64,000 nucleotides of DNA from PALSA-1004 sp041483135 (GTDB lineage: Bacteria > Pseudomonadota > Gammaproteobacteria > Burkholderiales > SG8-41), in NCBI GenBank assembly GCA_041483135.1, contig JBGPFE010000008.1:1-64000 (forward strand), written 5' to 3'. This document shows, in pieces, positions 16,132 through 25,907 of this stretch (position 1 is its first letter; each line of letters starts with the position of its first letter). The translations under genes and the position numbers were made by a program. The notes below the pieces were generated by a model. It searched no databases. It was not told the origin of the DNA and saw only the letters and a program-made list of their open reading frames with translations.

Positions 16132-17196
16132 TCAGTGGTAGCTGCCGCTCGGGCCGCGTACCGCCTCGATTAGCGCCGACACGTTTTCTGGCGGCGTGTG
16201 TTGGGAAATGCCGTGCCCCAAATTGAATACATGACCGCTGCCGTGGCCGTAGCGCTCAAGTATCGCGCCGGCTTCGCGCTGGATCACGGCGGGCGAGGAC
16301 AGCAGCACCGCCGGATCCAGGTTTCCCTGCAGCGCAACGCGCGCGCCAACGCGCACGCGTGCGGCGCCGATATCGACAGTCCAGTCCAGACCCACCGCAT
16401 CGCAACCGATCACGGCGATGCTTTCCAGCCAGCCGCCGCCGCCCTTGGTGAACACGATACTGGGTATGCGCGCCCCTTCGTGCGACCGTTTCAATCCGGT
16501 CATCACGCGCGCGGTATAAGCCAGCGAGAACTCATGGAACGCCGCGTGCGACAGCATGCCGCCCCAAGTATCGAAGATCATCACCGCCTGTGCGCCGGCT
16601 TCAATCTGGGCGTTCAAGTAAGCGGTCACTGCCGTAGCGTTGACGCCGAGTATGTGATGCAGCAGGTCGGGACGCTGGTAAAGCATCTTCTTGACGGACG
16701 CGAAATCGCTGCTGCTCTGGCCCTCGATCATGTAGCAAGCGAGGGTAAACGGGCTGCCGGAAAAACCGATCAGCGGCACACTGCCAGCGAGCGCACGCCG
16801 TACCTGGCTTACCGTATCGAGCACATAGCGCAAATGCGATGTCGGGTCGGGAGCAGTTAAATCCTTGATCTCCCATTCATCGCGCAGCGGGCGCTCGAAT
16901 TTCGGTCCTTCGCCGTCAGCGAAATAGAGGCCGAGCCCCATTGCGTCCGGAATGGTGAGAATGTCGGAAAACACGATGGCGGCATCGAGCGGATAACGTG
17001 TGAGCGGCTGCAGCGCGACTTCGGTCGCAAGGTCGGGGTTTTTGCACAGCGCGAGAAAACTGCCTGCGCGTGCGCGGGTCTGATTGTATTCCGGCAGGTA
17101 GCGCCCGGCCTGGCGCATCAGCCAGATCGGCGTGTAGGGCGTGGGTTCGCGCAGCAGCGCGCGGATCAGCGTGTCGTTCTTGAGCTTGGTGGGCAT
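16132..17196 (-). CDS. hemE: Uroporphyrinogen decarboxylase
   Basis: Decarboxylates the four acetate side chains of uroporphyrinogen III to give coproporphyrinogen III. 354 residues. The N-terminal signature TPIWLMRQAGRYLPEY is complete, the catalytic Asp lies in AAIVFSDILTIPDAMG, and the second signature IGFSGSPFTLACYMIEG is present. The C-terminal NLGHGI is typical. The frame is open to a TTG nine bases upstream, but ATG at 17196 is preferred. Three other heme genes (hemB, hemL, hemF) lie in this window at separate sites. Confidence 0.96.
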   Translation of the reverse strand: MPTKLKNDTLIRALLREPTPYTPIWLMRQAGRYLPEYNQTRARAGSFLALCKNPDLATEVALQPLTRYPLDAAIVFSDILTIPDAMGLGLYFADGEGPKFERPLRDEWEIKDLTAPDPTSHLRYVLDTVSQVRRALAGSVPLIGFSGSPFTLACYMIEGQSSSDFASVKKMLYQRPDLLHHILGVNATAVTAYLNAQIEAGAQAVMIFDTWGGMLSHAAFHEFSLAYTARVMTGLKRSHEGARIPSIVFTKGGGGWLESIAVIGCDAVGLDWTVDIGAARVRVGARVALQGNLDPAVLLSSPAVIQREAGAILERYGHGSGHVFNLGHGISQHTPPENVSALIEAVRGPSGSYH

Positions 17197-17259
17197 ACTA
17201 GGCAAAGTGGGAGCCGCCGGCAGTTATTCTTTTGAGGGGTTGATACTTCTGGCCTTGCT

Positions 17260-17276
17260 GCCGACTGCAAGTCGGC
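17260..17276. terminator. Small GC hairpin downstream of gltD
   Basis: 7 bp stem GCCGACT (17260-17266) / AGTCGGC (17270-17276) with a 3-base loop, 75 bp beyond the gltD stop in the direction of transcription. No clear U-run follows, so termination here is only possible. Confidence 0.3.
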
Positions 17277-17329
17277 TCCGATGCGGTTTACAGGGGGCGC
17301 CGGAAGGCCCTCTGTTCCAATTTGCCCAC

Positions 17330-17375
17330 GGGGTACACTGACTTGCCATGCTAGCGCGGCAAGTCAGTGTACCCC
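17330..17375. repeat. 18 bp perfect palindrome spanning the gltD 3' end
   Basis: Arms GGGGTACACTGACTTGCC (17330-17347) and GGCAAGTCAGTGTACCCC (17358-17375) are exact reverse complements around a 10-base loop. One arm is the coding sequence for the last GltD residues (GYTDLP), and the loop holds the TAG stop. In the mRNA this makes a very stable 3' hairpin that contains the stop codon. No U-run follows. Confidence 0.9.
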
Positions 17376-18820
17376 ATGAGAAACTCATCGACCGCCCGCG
17401 CGCACTGACGTCCCTCGCGGATTGCCCATACCACCAGCGACTGGCCGCGGCGCATGTCGCCGGCGGCGAATACCTTGGTGACCGAAGTCGCATAACAACC
17501 CTGGCCGTCGGTCGTGGCTTTGACGTTGCCGCGCGCGTCTTTCGCGACGCCGAATGCGTCGAGCACCGACTGCACCGGCGAAACGAAGCCCATCGCCAGC
17601 AGCACCAGGTCAGCCTTCATTTCGAACTCCGAGCCCGGGACTTCCTGCATCCGGCTGTCTTTCCACTCGACGCGCACCGCGATCAGCTTTTCGACCTTAC
17701 CGCTGGCTTTCCCTGATCCGCCTTCGAACCGCTTGGTTGCCACCGCCCAATCGCGCTCCACCCCTTCTTCATGCGAGGACGAGGTGCGCAGCCGCTGCGG
17801 CCAGTACGGCCACACCGGGTTCATGTCGACGTCCGGCGGCATAGGCAGCAGCTCAAACTGAGTCACCGAGGCAGCGCCGTGGCGGTTAGAAGTGCCGACG
17901 CAGTCGGAGCCGGTATCGCCGCCGCCGATGATGACTACATGCCTACCGGTAGCCCACAGGCCCGGCACTTTCTGATCGCCAGCGACTCGGCGATTCTGCA
18001 GGGGCAAGAAATCCATAGCAAAGTGGATGCCTTCGAGCTCGCGCCCGGGGACCGGCAAATCACGCGGCAGCTCGGCACCGCCGGCGAGCACCACCGCGTC
18101 GAATTCATCGGCAATGGTCGCAGCATCGAGCACTTTCGCCGCGCTGTTGCCCGCCCCCACGGGCGTCCGGCCAACGGCGTGATTGGTCTTGAACTCGACG
18201 CCTTCAGCGCGCATTTGCTCGAGCCGGCGGTCGATCAGCCATTTTTCCATCTTGAAATCAGGAATGCCGTAGCGCAGCAGACCGCCGATGCGATCGTTCT
18301 TCTCGAACACCACCACGGCGTGGCCTCCGCGCGCGAGTTGCTGCGCGCAGGCAAGCCCGGCCGGGCCAGAACCAATGACTGCAACGCGCTTGCCGGTTTG
18401 CGCTGCCGGCGGCAGCGGCTTGACCCAGCCCTCCCCCCACGCTTTGTCGATGATCGCATGCTCGATCGACTTGATGCCGACCGGGTCGTTGTTGATGCGC
18501 AGCGTGCACGCCTCCTCGCACGGCGCCGGGCATATGCGCCCGGTGAACTCCGGGAAGTTGTTGGTCGAGTGCAGGGTTTCGATCGCGCTCTGCCAGTCCT
18601 GTTTGTAAACAAGATCGTTGAAGTCGGGGATGATGTTGTTGACCGGGCAGCCGCTCATGCAGTACGGGATGCCGCAATCCATGCATCGCGCGCCCTCGAT
18701 CTTCGCCTCGTCGTCGCCCAAGTGGCGGATAAACTCGCGGTAATGCTTTGTGCGCGCGGCCGGCGCCTCTGCTGCCTCTTGCAGGCGCTGATACTCAAGA
18801 AATCCGGTGACTTTGCCCAT
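17351..18820 (-). CDS. gltD: Glutamate synthase (NADPH) small subunit
   Basis: Supplies electrons from NADPH through FAD to the large GOGAT subunit for glutamate synthesis. 489 residues. N-terminal cysteines for Fe-S clusters are in ARCMDCGIPYCMSGCPVNN and RICPAPCEEACT, the FAD site is AVIGSGPAGLACAQ, and the NADPH site is VVIIGGGDTGSDC. The C-terminal FAD contact is VFAAGDMRRGQSLVVWAI. It lies 29 bp behind gltB on the same strand and is co-transcribed with it. The final codons fall in an 18 bp palindrome. hemE follows further downstream. Confidence 0.96.
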   Translation of the reverse strand: MGKVTGFLEYQRLQEAAEAPAARTKHYREFIRHLGDDEAKIEGARCMDCGIPYCMSGCPVNNIIPDFNDLVYKQDWQSAIETLHSTNNFPEFTGRICPAPCEEACTLRINNDPVGIKSIEHAIIDKAWGEGWVKPLPPAAQTGKRVAVIGSGPAGLACAQQLARGGHAVVVFEKNDRIGGLLRYGIPDFKMEKWLIDRRLEQMRAEGVEFKTNHAVGRTPVGAGNSAAKVLDAATIADEFDAVVLAGGAELPRDLPVPGRELEGIHFAMDFLPLQNRRVAGDQKVPGLWATGRHVVIIGGGDTGSDCVGTSNRHGAASVTQFELLPMPPDVDMNPVWPYWPQRLRTSSSHEEGVERDWAVATKRFEGGSGKASGKVEKLIAVRVEWKDSRMQEVPGSEFEMKADLVLLAMGFVSPVQSVLDAFGVAKDARGNVKATTDGQGCYATSVTKVFAAGDMRRGQSLVVWAIREGRQCARAVDEFLMGYTDLPR

Positions 18821-18849
18821 GATGTGCGATGCTCGCGCTTATTTCAATT

Positions 18850-21800
18850 TCACGCTGCGGCCTTGCGGCCGGCGGCGGCAAGCTCGGTGAGCGCGCGCCG
18901 GTATTCCTTGGGAAAGATCTTGACGAAGCGCAGCCGATAGACGCTCCACTGCTCAAGAATGGCGTGCGCGCGGCGGCTGCCAGTATAGCGCGCATGGTTC
19001 TCGATCATGCGCCTGAGGAGCGCTTCGTCCGCAAGCCCCAGGTGCCAGACATCGCGGGTAATCTTTGCCGCCTGTTCGGACTCCGACAGCACGGGCTCGA
19101 GCTCGACCATCGCTGTGTTGCAATATTTGATGAACTCGCCTTCCTCGTCGAGCACATAGGCGATGCCGCCCGACATGCCGGCTGCAAAGTTACGGCCGGT
19201 CGTGCCGAGCACCGCTACCGTACCGCCGGTCATGTATTCGCAGCCGTGGTCGCCGACGCCCTCGACCACCGCCTGGGCACCCGAGTTGCGCACCGCGAAG
19301 CGCTCGCCGGCGACGCCGCGGAAGTACGCCTCGCCGGCGATCGCACCGTAGAGCACGACGTTGCCGGTGATAATGTTCTCGGTCGGCTCGCCGCGGAACT
19401 TGGGCGAAGGCTGCACCGAGATGCGCCCGCCCGAGAGGCCCTTGCCGCAGTAGTCGTTGGTGTCGCCGATCAGGTCGAGCGTCACGCCGCGGGCCAGGAA
19501 CGCGCCGAAGCTCTGACCTGCCGAGCCGGCGAAACGGATGTGAATCGTGTCGTCCGGCAGGCCTTCATGGCCGTAGCGCTGCGCGATCTTGGAAGAAAGC
19601 ATGGTGCCGACCGTGCGGTTGATGTTGCGGATTGGCATGTCGATGGCGATCTTCTCGCCGCGCTCGAGGGCGGGTCCGGCAAGCTCGATCAACCGATGGT
19701 CGAGCGCTCGCCCGAGGCCGTGGTCCTGCTTCTCGCAGTTAAAGCGCGCAACTTCGGCCGGCATCTGCGGCATGTAAAAAATCTTCGAGAAATCGAGGCC
19801 GCGCGCCTTCCAGTGCTCGACGCCCTTCTGGGTGTCGAGCAGGTCGGTGCGGCCGATCAGGTCGCTGAACCTGAGAATGCCGAGGCGCGCCATCAACTCG
19901 CGTACCTCTTCGGCGACAAAAAAGAAGTAATTGATCACGTACTCCGGCTTGCCGGAGAACCGCTTTCTCAGTATCGGATCCTGGGTCGCAACGCCGACGG
20001 GGCAGGTGTTGAGGTGACATTTGCGCATCATGATGCAGCCTGCGGTCACCAGCGGCGCCGTGGCGAAGCCGAACTCGTCGGCGCCGAGAATCGCGCCGAC
20101 CACCACATCGCGGCCGGTCTTGATCTGGCCGTCCACCTGCACCGCGATCCTGCCGCGCAGGCGGTTGAGCACCAGCGTCTGTTGCGTCTCGGCGAGACCG
20201 AGTTCCCACGGCGTGCCGGCGTGCTTGATCGATGACCACGGAGAGGCACCCGTGCCGCCGTCGTGACCGGAGATTGTGACGTGGTCCGACTTCGCTTTCG
20301 CCACGCCTGCGGCGACGGTACCGACACCGACCTCCGAGACCAGCTTGACGCTGATTGAGGCGGCGGAGTTGGCGTTTTTCAAATCGTGAATCAGCTGCGC
20401 CAGATCTTCGATTGAATAGATGTCATGGTGGGGCGGCGGGCTGATCAGCTCTACGCCGGGAGTCGAGTAGCGCAGCTCGGCGATGTACTCGGACACCTTG
20501 CGCCCGGGCAGCTGTCCGCCCTCGCCGGGTTTCGCGCCCTGCGCCATCTTGATCTGGATCTGCTCGGCTGAAGCCAGGTATTCGGCAGTCACGCCAAAAC
20601 GCCCGCTCGCGACCTGCTTGATCTTCGACTTGAGCAGGTCGCCGGCCTTGAGCTCCATGTCGTGCGCGACGCGGTTGGCGCCCAGTCGTGTCGCGAGCGT
20701 TTCGCCGGCCTTGATCGGTGCATAGCGGCGGCGGTCCTCGCCGCCTTCGCCAGTGTTCGACTTGCCGCCGATGCGGTTCATCGCTACCGCGAGCGTAGTG
20801 TGCGCTTCGACCGAGATCGAGCCGTGCGACATCGCGCCGGTCGAGAAACGCTTGACGATCTCGGCGGCGGGCTCGACCTCCTCGAGCGGAACCGGCTTGC
20901 GCTGGCCAAACCGGAACTCGAACAGCCCGCGGAACGTCATGTGCCGCAGCGACTGGTCGTTGATGATGTTCGCGTATTCCTTGTACGTCGCGTACGATTT
21001 CTGGCGCGTAGAGTGCTGCAGCTTCGCGATCGCGTCCGGCGTCCACATGTGCTCCTCCCCGCGCACGCGGTAGGCGTACTCGCCGCCCGCATCGAGCGCG
21101 TGCGCGAGCACCGGGTCGTTGCCGAATGCCGCCTGGTGGATGCGGTTTGCTTCCTCGGCAACCTCGAACACACCGATGCCCTCGACGTTTGAGGTCGTGC
21201 CGGTGAAGTACTTGTCGATCAGCGCGCGGGACAGTCCGACCGCCTCGAAAATCTGCGCGCCGGTGTATGACATGTAAGTCGAGATGCCCATCTTCGACAT
21301 CACCTTCTTCAGTCCCTTGCCGATCGCCTTGACGTAGTTCTTGATCGCTTTTTTTCCGTCGATATCGCCGGGCAGCGTGTCGGCCATCGCGAGCAGCGTC
21401 TCGAGCGCAAGATACGGGTGTACTGCTTCCGCGCCATAGGCGGCGAGCAGTGCGAAGTGGTGTACTTCGCGCGCCGAACCGGTCTCGACCACCAGGCCTG
21501 CGCTCGTGCGCAGGCCCTTGGCCACAAGATGCTGGTGAATCGCCGAGAGTGCGAGCAGCGCGGGAATCGCGATATGCTCTCGGTCGATCCTGCGGTCGGA
21601 CACGATAATGATCGAGTAGCCGGCGCGTACCGCGTCCTCCGCCTGTGCGGCGAGCGATGCCAGCCGCGCCTCGATCGCTTGTTTGCCCCACGCAACCGGA
21701 TAGCAGATGTCGAGCTCGCAGCACTTGAACTTGCCTTCGGTGTAGCGCTCGATGTGACGGACCTTCTCCATTTCGTAGAAATCGAGCACCGGCTGGCTCA

Positions 21801-23496
21801 CCTCGAGCCGGATCGGCGGGTTCATCTCGTTGATGCCGAGCAGGTTCGGCTTCGGTCCGATGAATGAGACGAGCGAGGTGACCAGTTCCTCGCGGATCGG
21901 GTCGATCGGCGGGTTCGTGACCTGCGCGAACAGCTGCTTGAAATAGTGGTACAGCGTTTTGTTCTTGTCTGACAGCACCGCGAGCGGCGAGTCATTACCC
22001 ATCGAGCCGACCGGCTCCTCGCCGTTGACCGCCATCGGCGTCATCAGAAACTTGATGTCCTCCTGCGTGTAGGCGAAAGCCTGCTGGCGGTCGAGCAGGT
22101 TTACGGCCGAGCGTTCGGGCTGCTGCTTGTCGCTTTCGACTTCATCGAGCTTCACGCGGATGCGCTCGATCCATTCGCGATAGGGTTTCGCCGCAGCGAG
22201 CGTATCTTTGAGCTCCTTGTCGTCGATGATGCGGCCTTTCTCCAGGTCGACGAGGAACATACGGCCGGGCTGCAGCCGCCACTTTTTGACGATGCGCTCT
22301 TCGGGCACCGGCAAGCACCCGCACTCCGAGCCCATGATCACAAGGTCGTCCTCGGTCACGATGTAGCGCGACGGGCGCAGGCCGTTGCGGTCGAGCGTGG
22401 CGCCGATCTGGCGGCCGTCGGTAAAGGCGATCGACGCCGGGCCGTCCCACGGCTCCATCATTGCCGCGTGATACTCGTAGAACGCACGGCGGTTGGCGTC
22501 CATCAGCGCGTGGCTTTCCCACGCCTCGGGGATCATCATCATCATCGCATGCGCGATCGAATAGCCGCTCATGACAAGCAGTTCGAGCGCGTTATCGAAC
22601 GACGCGGAATCGGACTGGCCGTCGTAAATCAGCGGCCACAGCTTGTCGAGATCACGGCCCAGAATCGGGCTTGAGATCGCGCCCTGGCGGGCGCGGATCC
22701 AGTTGACGTTGCCGCGCACTGTGTTGATTTCGCCGTTGTGGCAGATCAAGCGGAACGGGTGCGCGAGGTCCCACGACGGGAAGGTATTGGTGGAGAAACG
22801 CTGGTGCACCAGTGCGAGCGCCGACACCAAGCGCGAGTCCTGCAGGTCCCTGTAATATACGCCGACCTGATGCGCGAGCAGCATCCCCTTGTAGACGATG
22901 GTGCGCGCCGACATCGACGGCACGTAGAACTCCTTGCCGTGCGCGAGCTTAAGCGCCTGGATTGCGTGGCCGGCGCTCTTGCGGATGATGTAAAGCTTGC
23001 GCTCAAGCGCATCGGTGACGGTAACGCCTTTGCCGCGGCCGACAAACACCTGCCGGATTACCGGCTCGATCAACTTCACCGACTCGCCGAGGTCGGAGCT
23101 GTCCACCGGCACGTCGCGCCAGCCGAGCAGCGCCTGGCCTTCGTCCTTGATCGCGCGCTCAATCTCGTATTCGCAGGCAAAGCGCGAAGCCGGATCGCGC
23201 GGCAGGAACACCGCGCCGACGCCGTACTGACCTACTGGCGGCAGTTTTATTCCCTGCTTCGCCAGCTCCTCGCGAAAGAACTTGTCGGGGATCTGGAGCA
23301 GGATCCCCGCGCCGTCGGAGGCCTTGGGATCCGCACCCACCGCGCCGCGGTGATTGAGGTTTTTCAGGATGGTGAGGCCCTGCTCGACGATGGTGTGCGA
23401 TTTCTTGCCCTTGATATGCGCGACAAAGCCGACGCCACACGCATCATGTTCGTGGGCCGGGTCGTACATTCCCTGGGCAAGCGGCAACTGAGTCAC
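18850..23496 (-). CDS. gltB: Glutamate synthase (NADPH) large subunit
   Basis: Transfers the glutamine amide to 2-oxoglutarate, giving two glutamates. About 1548 residues. The glutaminase domain starts at the N-terminal nucleophile Cys in HDACGVGFVAHIKG, which is exposed after removal of a short propeptide. The FMN-binding synthase domain contains SHGSISVEAHTTLA and the 3Fe-4S motif GCIMMRKCHLNTCPVG, and the C-terminal beta-helix domain is intact. The frame opens at 23601. GTG at 23496 has GAAAGG six bases upstream and is preferred over ATG at 23469, which has no properly spaced ribosome site. gltD follows. Confidence 0.96.
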   Translation of the reverse strand: MTQLPLAQGMYDPAHEHDACGVGFVAHIKGKKSHTIVEQGLTILKNLNHRGAVGADPKASDGAGILLQIPDKFFREELAKQGIKLPPVGQYGVGAVFLPRDPASRFACEYEIERAIKDEGQALLGWRDVPVDSSDLGESVKLIEPVIRQVFVGRGKGVTVTDALERKLYIIRKSAGHAIQALKLAHGKEFYVPSMSARTIVYKGMLLAHQVGVYYRDLQDSRLVSALALVHQRFSTNTFPSWDLAHPFRLICHNGEINTVRGNVNWIRARQGAISSPILGRDLDKLWPLIYDGQSDSASFDNALELLVMSGYSIAHAMMMMIPEAWESHALMDANRRAFYEYHAAMMEPWDGPASIAFTDGRQIGATLDRNGLRPSRYIVTEDDLVIMGSECGCLPVPEERIVKKWRLQPGRMFLVDLEKGRIIDDKELKDTLAAAKPYREWIERIRVKLDEVESDKQQPERSAVNLLDRQQAFAYTQEDIKFLMTPMAVNGEEPVGSMGNDSPLAVLSDKNKTLYHYFKQLFAQVTNPPIDPIREELVTSLVSFIGPKPNLLGINEMNPPIRLEVSQPVLDFYEMEKVRHIERYTEGKFKCCELDICYPVAWGKQAIEARLASLAAQAEDAVRAGYSIIIVSDRRIDREHIAIPALLALSAIHQHLVAKGLRTSAGLVVETGSAREVHHFALLAAYGAEAVHPYLALETLLAMADTLPGDIDGKKAIKNYVKAIGKGLKKVMSKMGISTYMSYTGAQIFEAVGLSRALIDKYFTGTTSNVEGIGVFEVAEEANRIHQAAFGNDPVLAHALDAGGEYAYRVRGEEHMWTPDAIAKLQHSTRQKSYATYKEYANIINDQSLRHMTFRGLFEFRFGQRKPVPLEEVEPAAEIVKRFSTGAMSHGSISVEAHTTLAVAMNRIGGKSNTGEGGEDRRRYAPIKAGETLATRLGANRVAHDMELKAGDLLKSKIKQVASGRFGVTAEYLASAEQIQIKMAQGAKPGEGGQLPGRKVSEYIAELRYSTPGVELISPPPHHDIYSIEDLAQLIHDLKNANSAASISVKLVSEVGVGTVAAGVAKAKSDHVTISGHDGGTGASPWSSIKHAGTPWELGLAETQQTLVLNRLRGRIAVQVDGQIKTGRDVVVGAILGADEFGFATAPLVTAGCIMMRKCHLNTCPVGVATQDPILRKRFSGKPEYVINYFFFVAEEVRELMARLGILRFSDLIGRTDLLDTQKGVEHWKARGLDFSKIFYMPQMPAEVARFNCEKQDHGLGRALDHRLIELAGPALERGEKIAIDMPIRNINRTVGTMLSSKIAQRYGHEGLPDDTIHIRFAGSAGQSFGAFLARGVTLDLIGDTNDYCGKGLSGGRISVQPSPKFRGEPTENIITGNVVLYGAIAGEAYFRGVAGERFAVRNSGAQAVVEGVGDHGCEYMTGGTVAVLGTTGRNFAAGMSGGIAYVLDEEGEFIKYCNTAMVELEPVLSESEQAAKITRDVWHLGLADEALLRRMIENHARYTGSRRAHAILEQWSVYRLRFVKIFPKEYRRALTELAAAGRKAAA

Positions 23497-23674
23497 GTTC
23501 AACCTTTCGGTCAAAAAAAGCCGGGGGACGACAGCCGGTTTAGGATTGCAATAAACACGCAGAAGCCTATCAAATATACCGCCTCGGGCATCAGACTTCA
23601 AGACCTTGAAAAACCGTGCTAATCCGGGAGTTTAGCAGGCACAGCGCACCCGCCGTGCTGCGGCGCAAAAAAGA

Positions 23675-24796
23675 TCAGATCTCGTCCACCGCGAATAGCC
23701 GCCGATGTTCGCGTATCGCGTAACGGTCGGTCATGCCGGCGATGTAATCGGCAACGGTACGCGCAAGGTCAGTTTTGGCTTGCACGTGATATTGCGGCGG
23801 CAGCAAACGTGGTTCGACGGTAAACGCTTCAAACAGATCGGCTACGATACGCCGCGCTTTATTGGTCATGCGCGCGACCTGGTGGTGCTGGTAGAGATTC
23901 AGGCGCAAAAACTGCTTCAGTTCCTGCTGCTGGTGCTCGATCGCGGCGCTGAAAGTGACGAGCGGCGGTGCCGCGCGCACGTTGGCCATGTTGCGCGGCG
24001 CATGCGCCTTGATGTTTTTCGCGGCCTGCCGGGTGAGGTCGACCACCAGCGTGCTGATCATGCGCCGCACCGTTTCGTGCACCAGCCGCCGCGATTCAAT
24101 CTTAGGATGCTCGCGCAATACGTGTTTCATGTGGCGCGCAAAGATGTCGACTTGCGCGAACTGTTCTATCGAGAGCAGGCCGGAGCGCAGACCGTCGTCG
24201 ACGTCGTGGTTGTTGTAGGCGATTTCGTCGGCGAGATTGGCGAGCTGTGCCTCGAGCGACGGCCGCCGGCGTTTCACGAAACGCGCGCCGACATCGCCAA
24301 GCAGGCGCGCGTTTTTCAACGAGCAATGCTTGAGGATGCCTTCGCGGGTCTCGAAGCACAGATTGAGGCCGTCGAACGCCGCGTACCGCTGCTCGAGCAG
24401 ATCGACCACGCGCAGCGATTGCAGGTTGTGCTCGAAACCGCCGTATGGCTTCATGCATTGGTGCAATGCATCCTGTCCGGCATGGCCGAATGGCGTGTGG
24501 CCGAGATCGTGTGCGAGCGAAATTGCCTCGACCAGGTCTTCGTTCAGGCGCAGGTTGCGGGCTACCGAGCGCGCGATCTGAGCGACTTCTAGGCTGTGCG
24601 TGAGCCGCGTGCGGAACAGATCGCCTTCATGGTTGACGAAAACCTGCGTTTTGTACTCGAGGCGGCGGAATGCAGTCGAATGGATGATACGGTCGCGGTC
24701 GCGCTGGAACTCGCTGCGGCCAACCGGCGGCGCTTCGCGCCGGCGGCGGCCGCGCGTGTTGTGCGGACCGACCGCGTATGGCGCCAGTTCAGGCAT
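23675..24796 (-). CDS. dgt: Deoxyguanosinetriphosphate triphosphohydrolase-like protein
   Basis: HD-domain phosphohydrolase that cleaves triphosphate from dNTPs, probably in dNTP pool control. 373 residues from ATG 24796. Metal ligands are visible: His in TRLTHSLEVAQIAR, the HD pair in SLAHDLGHTPFGHAG, and a later Asp near DEIAYNNHDVDDGL. The N-terminal RDRDRIIHSTAFRRLEYKTQVF is the Dgt family hallmark. The frame extends upstream over aroB but the start overlapping the aroB stop by 8 bases (CACATGCCTGA) is the natural coupling. Flanked by aroB and gltB on the same strand. Confidence 0.92.
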   Translation of the reverse strand: MPELAPYAVGPHNTRGRRRREAPPVGRSEFQRDRDRIIHSTAFRRLEYKTQVFVNHEGDLFRTRLTHSLEVAQIARSVARNLRLNEDLVEAISLAHDLGHTPFGHAGQDALHQCMKPYGGFEHNLQSLRVVDLLEQRYAAFDGLNLCFETREGILKHCSLKNARLLGDVGARFVKRRRPSLEAQLANLADEIAYNNHDVDDGLRSGLLSIEQFAQVDIFARHMKHVLREHPKIESRRLVHETVRRMISTLVVDLTRQAAKNIKAHAPRNMANVRAAPPLVTFSAAIEHQQQELKQFLRLNLYQHHQVARMTNKARRIVADLFEAFTVEPRLLPPQYHVQAKTDLARTVADYIAGMTDRYAIREHRRLFAVDEI

Positions 24797-25880
24797 GTGT
24801 GACTGTGGCCGCGAGCGCCGCCGCAAGCGCATGCTGCGGTACATCGGCGGTGAGAAACGCCGACCCGATGGCGCGCAGCAGGATGAAGCGGATCCTGCCG
24901 CCCTCCACTTTCTTATCCCCACCCATCAACTGCAGGTAGCGCTCGAATCCGAGATCGGGCGCAGTCACCGGCAACCGCGCGCGCTCAAGCAACGCCACGA
25001 TGCGCGCAACATCGGCATCACTGATCAGACGCATCTGTTGCGACGTGCGCGCCGCGATTACAGCGCCGGCAGCAATGGCTTCGCCATGCAACCATGACCC
25101 GAAGCCTAATCCGGTTTCGATCGCATGGCCGAACGTGTGGCCGAAATTAAGCAATGCGCGCTCGCCGCTTTCCTCGCGCTCATCGGCGGCTACCACCCCT
25201 GCCTTGTTCTCGCACGAACGCTGGATCGCATAGGCCATCGCCCGCGGGTCGCGCGCGACCAGGGCATCGATGTTGTGTTCGAGCCACTCGAAAAACCCCG
25301 CGTCGCGAATCAGCCCGTATTTGATAACTTCAGCGAGACCGCAGCCCAGCTCGCGTTCGGGCAGGGTGTCGAGCGTCGTAGTATCGGCGATGACCGCGAG
25401 CGGCTGGTAAAACGCGCCGATCATGTTTTTGCCGCGCGGATGATTGATCGCGGTCTTGCCGCCGACCGAGGAATCGACCTGCGCGAGCAATGTCGTCGGC
25501 ACCTGAATGAAGGGCACGCCGCGCAGGTAAGTCGCCGCGGCAAATCCGGTGAGATCGCCGATGACGCCACCGCCAAGTGCAATCAGCGCGGTTTTGCGTT
25601 CGCAGCGGCTGGCGAGCAGCGCATCGAACAGCGCGTTCAGCGTATGCCAGTCCTTGTGCTGCTCGCCGGCGGGTAAAACAACCGGGGTCACGCTTACCCC
25701 GGCAGCAGTGAGTGCGCTGGCAATTGTGTCGAGATAAAGCGGCGCGAGCGTGGTATCGGTGATCACGGCGGCGCGTTTTTGCGGCAAGTGCTGCGTCAGC
25801 AGTTCGGAGCGCGCAAGCAGCCGCGCGCCGATATAAATCGGATAGCTGCGATCCGCCAAAGCGACCTGGACTGTATGCAT
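24789..25880 (-). CDS. aroB: 3-dehydroquinate synthase
   Basis: Second step of the shikimate pathway: converts DAHP to 3-dehydroquinate, using NAD and a divalent metal. 363 residues. The NAD-binding signature ALGGGVIGDLTGFAA is present, as are the PTTLLAQVDSSVGGKTAIN active-site segment and metal ligands in the region LLNFGHTFGHAIE and WLHGEAIAAG. It follows aroK (27 bp gap) and overlaps dgt by 8 bp, so aroK-aroB-dgt are probably one unit. Confidence 0.97.
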   Translation of the reverse strand: MHTVQVALADRSYPIYIGARLLARSELLTQHLPQKRAAVITDTTLAPLYLDTIASALTAAGVSVTPVVLPAGEQHKDWHTLNALFDALLASRCERKTALIALGGGVIGDLTGFAAATYLRGVPFIQVPTTLLAQVDSSVGGKTAINHPRGKNMIGAFYQPLAVIADTTTLDTLPERELGCGLAEVIKYGLIRDAGFFEWLEHNIDALVARDPRAMAYAIQRSCENKAGVVAADEREESGERALLNFGHTFGHAIETGLGFGSWLHGEAIAAGAVIAARTSQQMRLISDADVARIVALLERARLPVTAPDLGFERYLQLMGGDKKVEGGRIRFILLRAIGSAFLTADVPQHALAAALAATVTHA

Positions 25881-25907
25881 GATTTGTCGGGCCGGAATAG
25901 CGCGGGT

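Noticed and set aside
17771..20235. Long open frames on the plus strand (389 and 468 codons) opposite gltD and gltB
   Set aside because: They mirror the coding frames of clear gltD and gltB genes; high GC with strong third-position bias gives long antisense frames. No domain pattern is visible in them.
24914..24922. DnaA-box-like TTATCCCCA inside aroB
   Set aside because: One mismatch, inside a coding region, with no neighbouring boxes; expected by chance.
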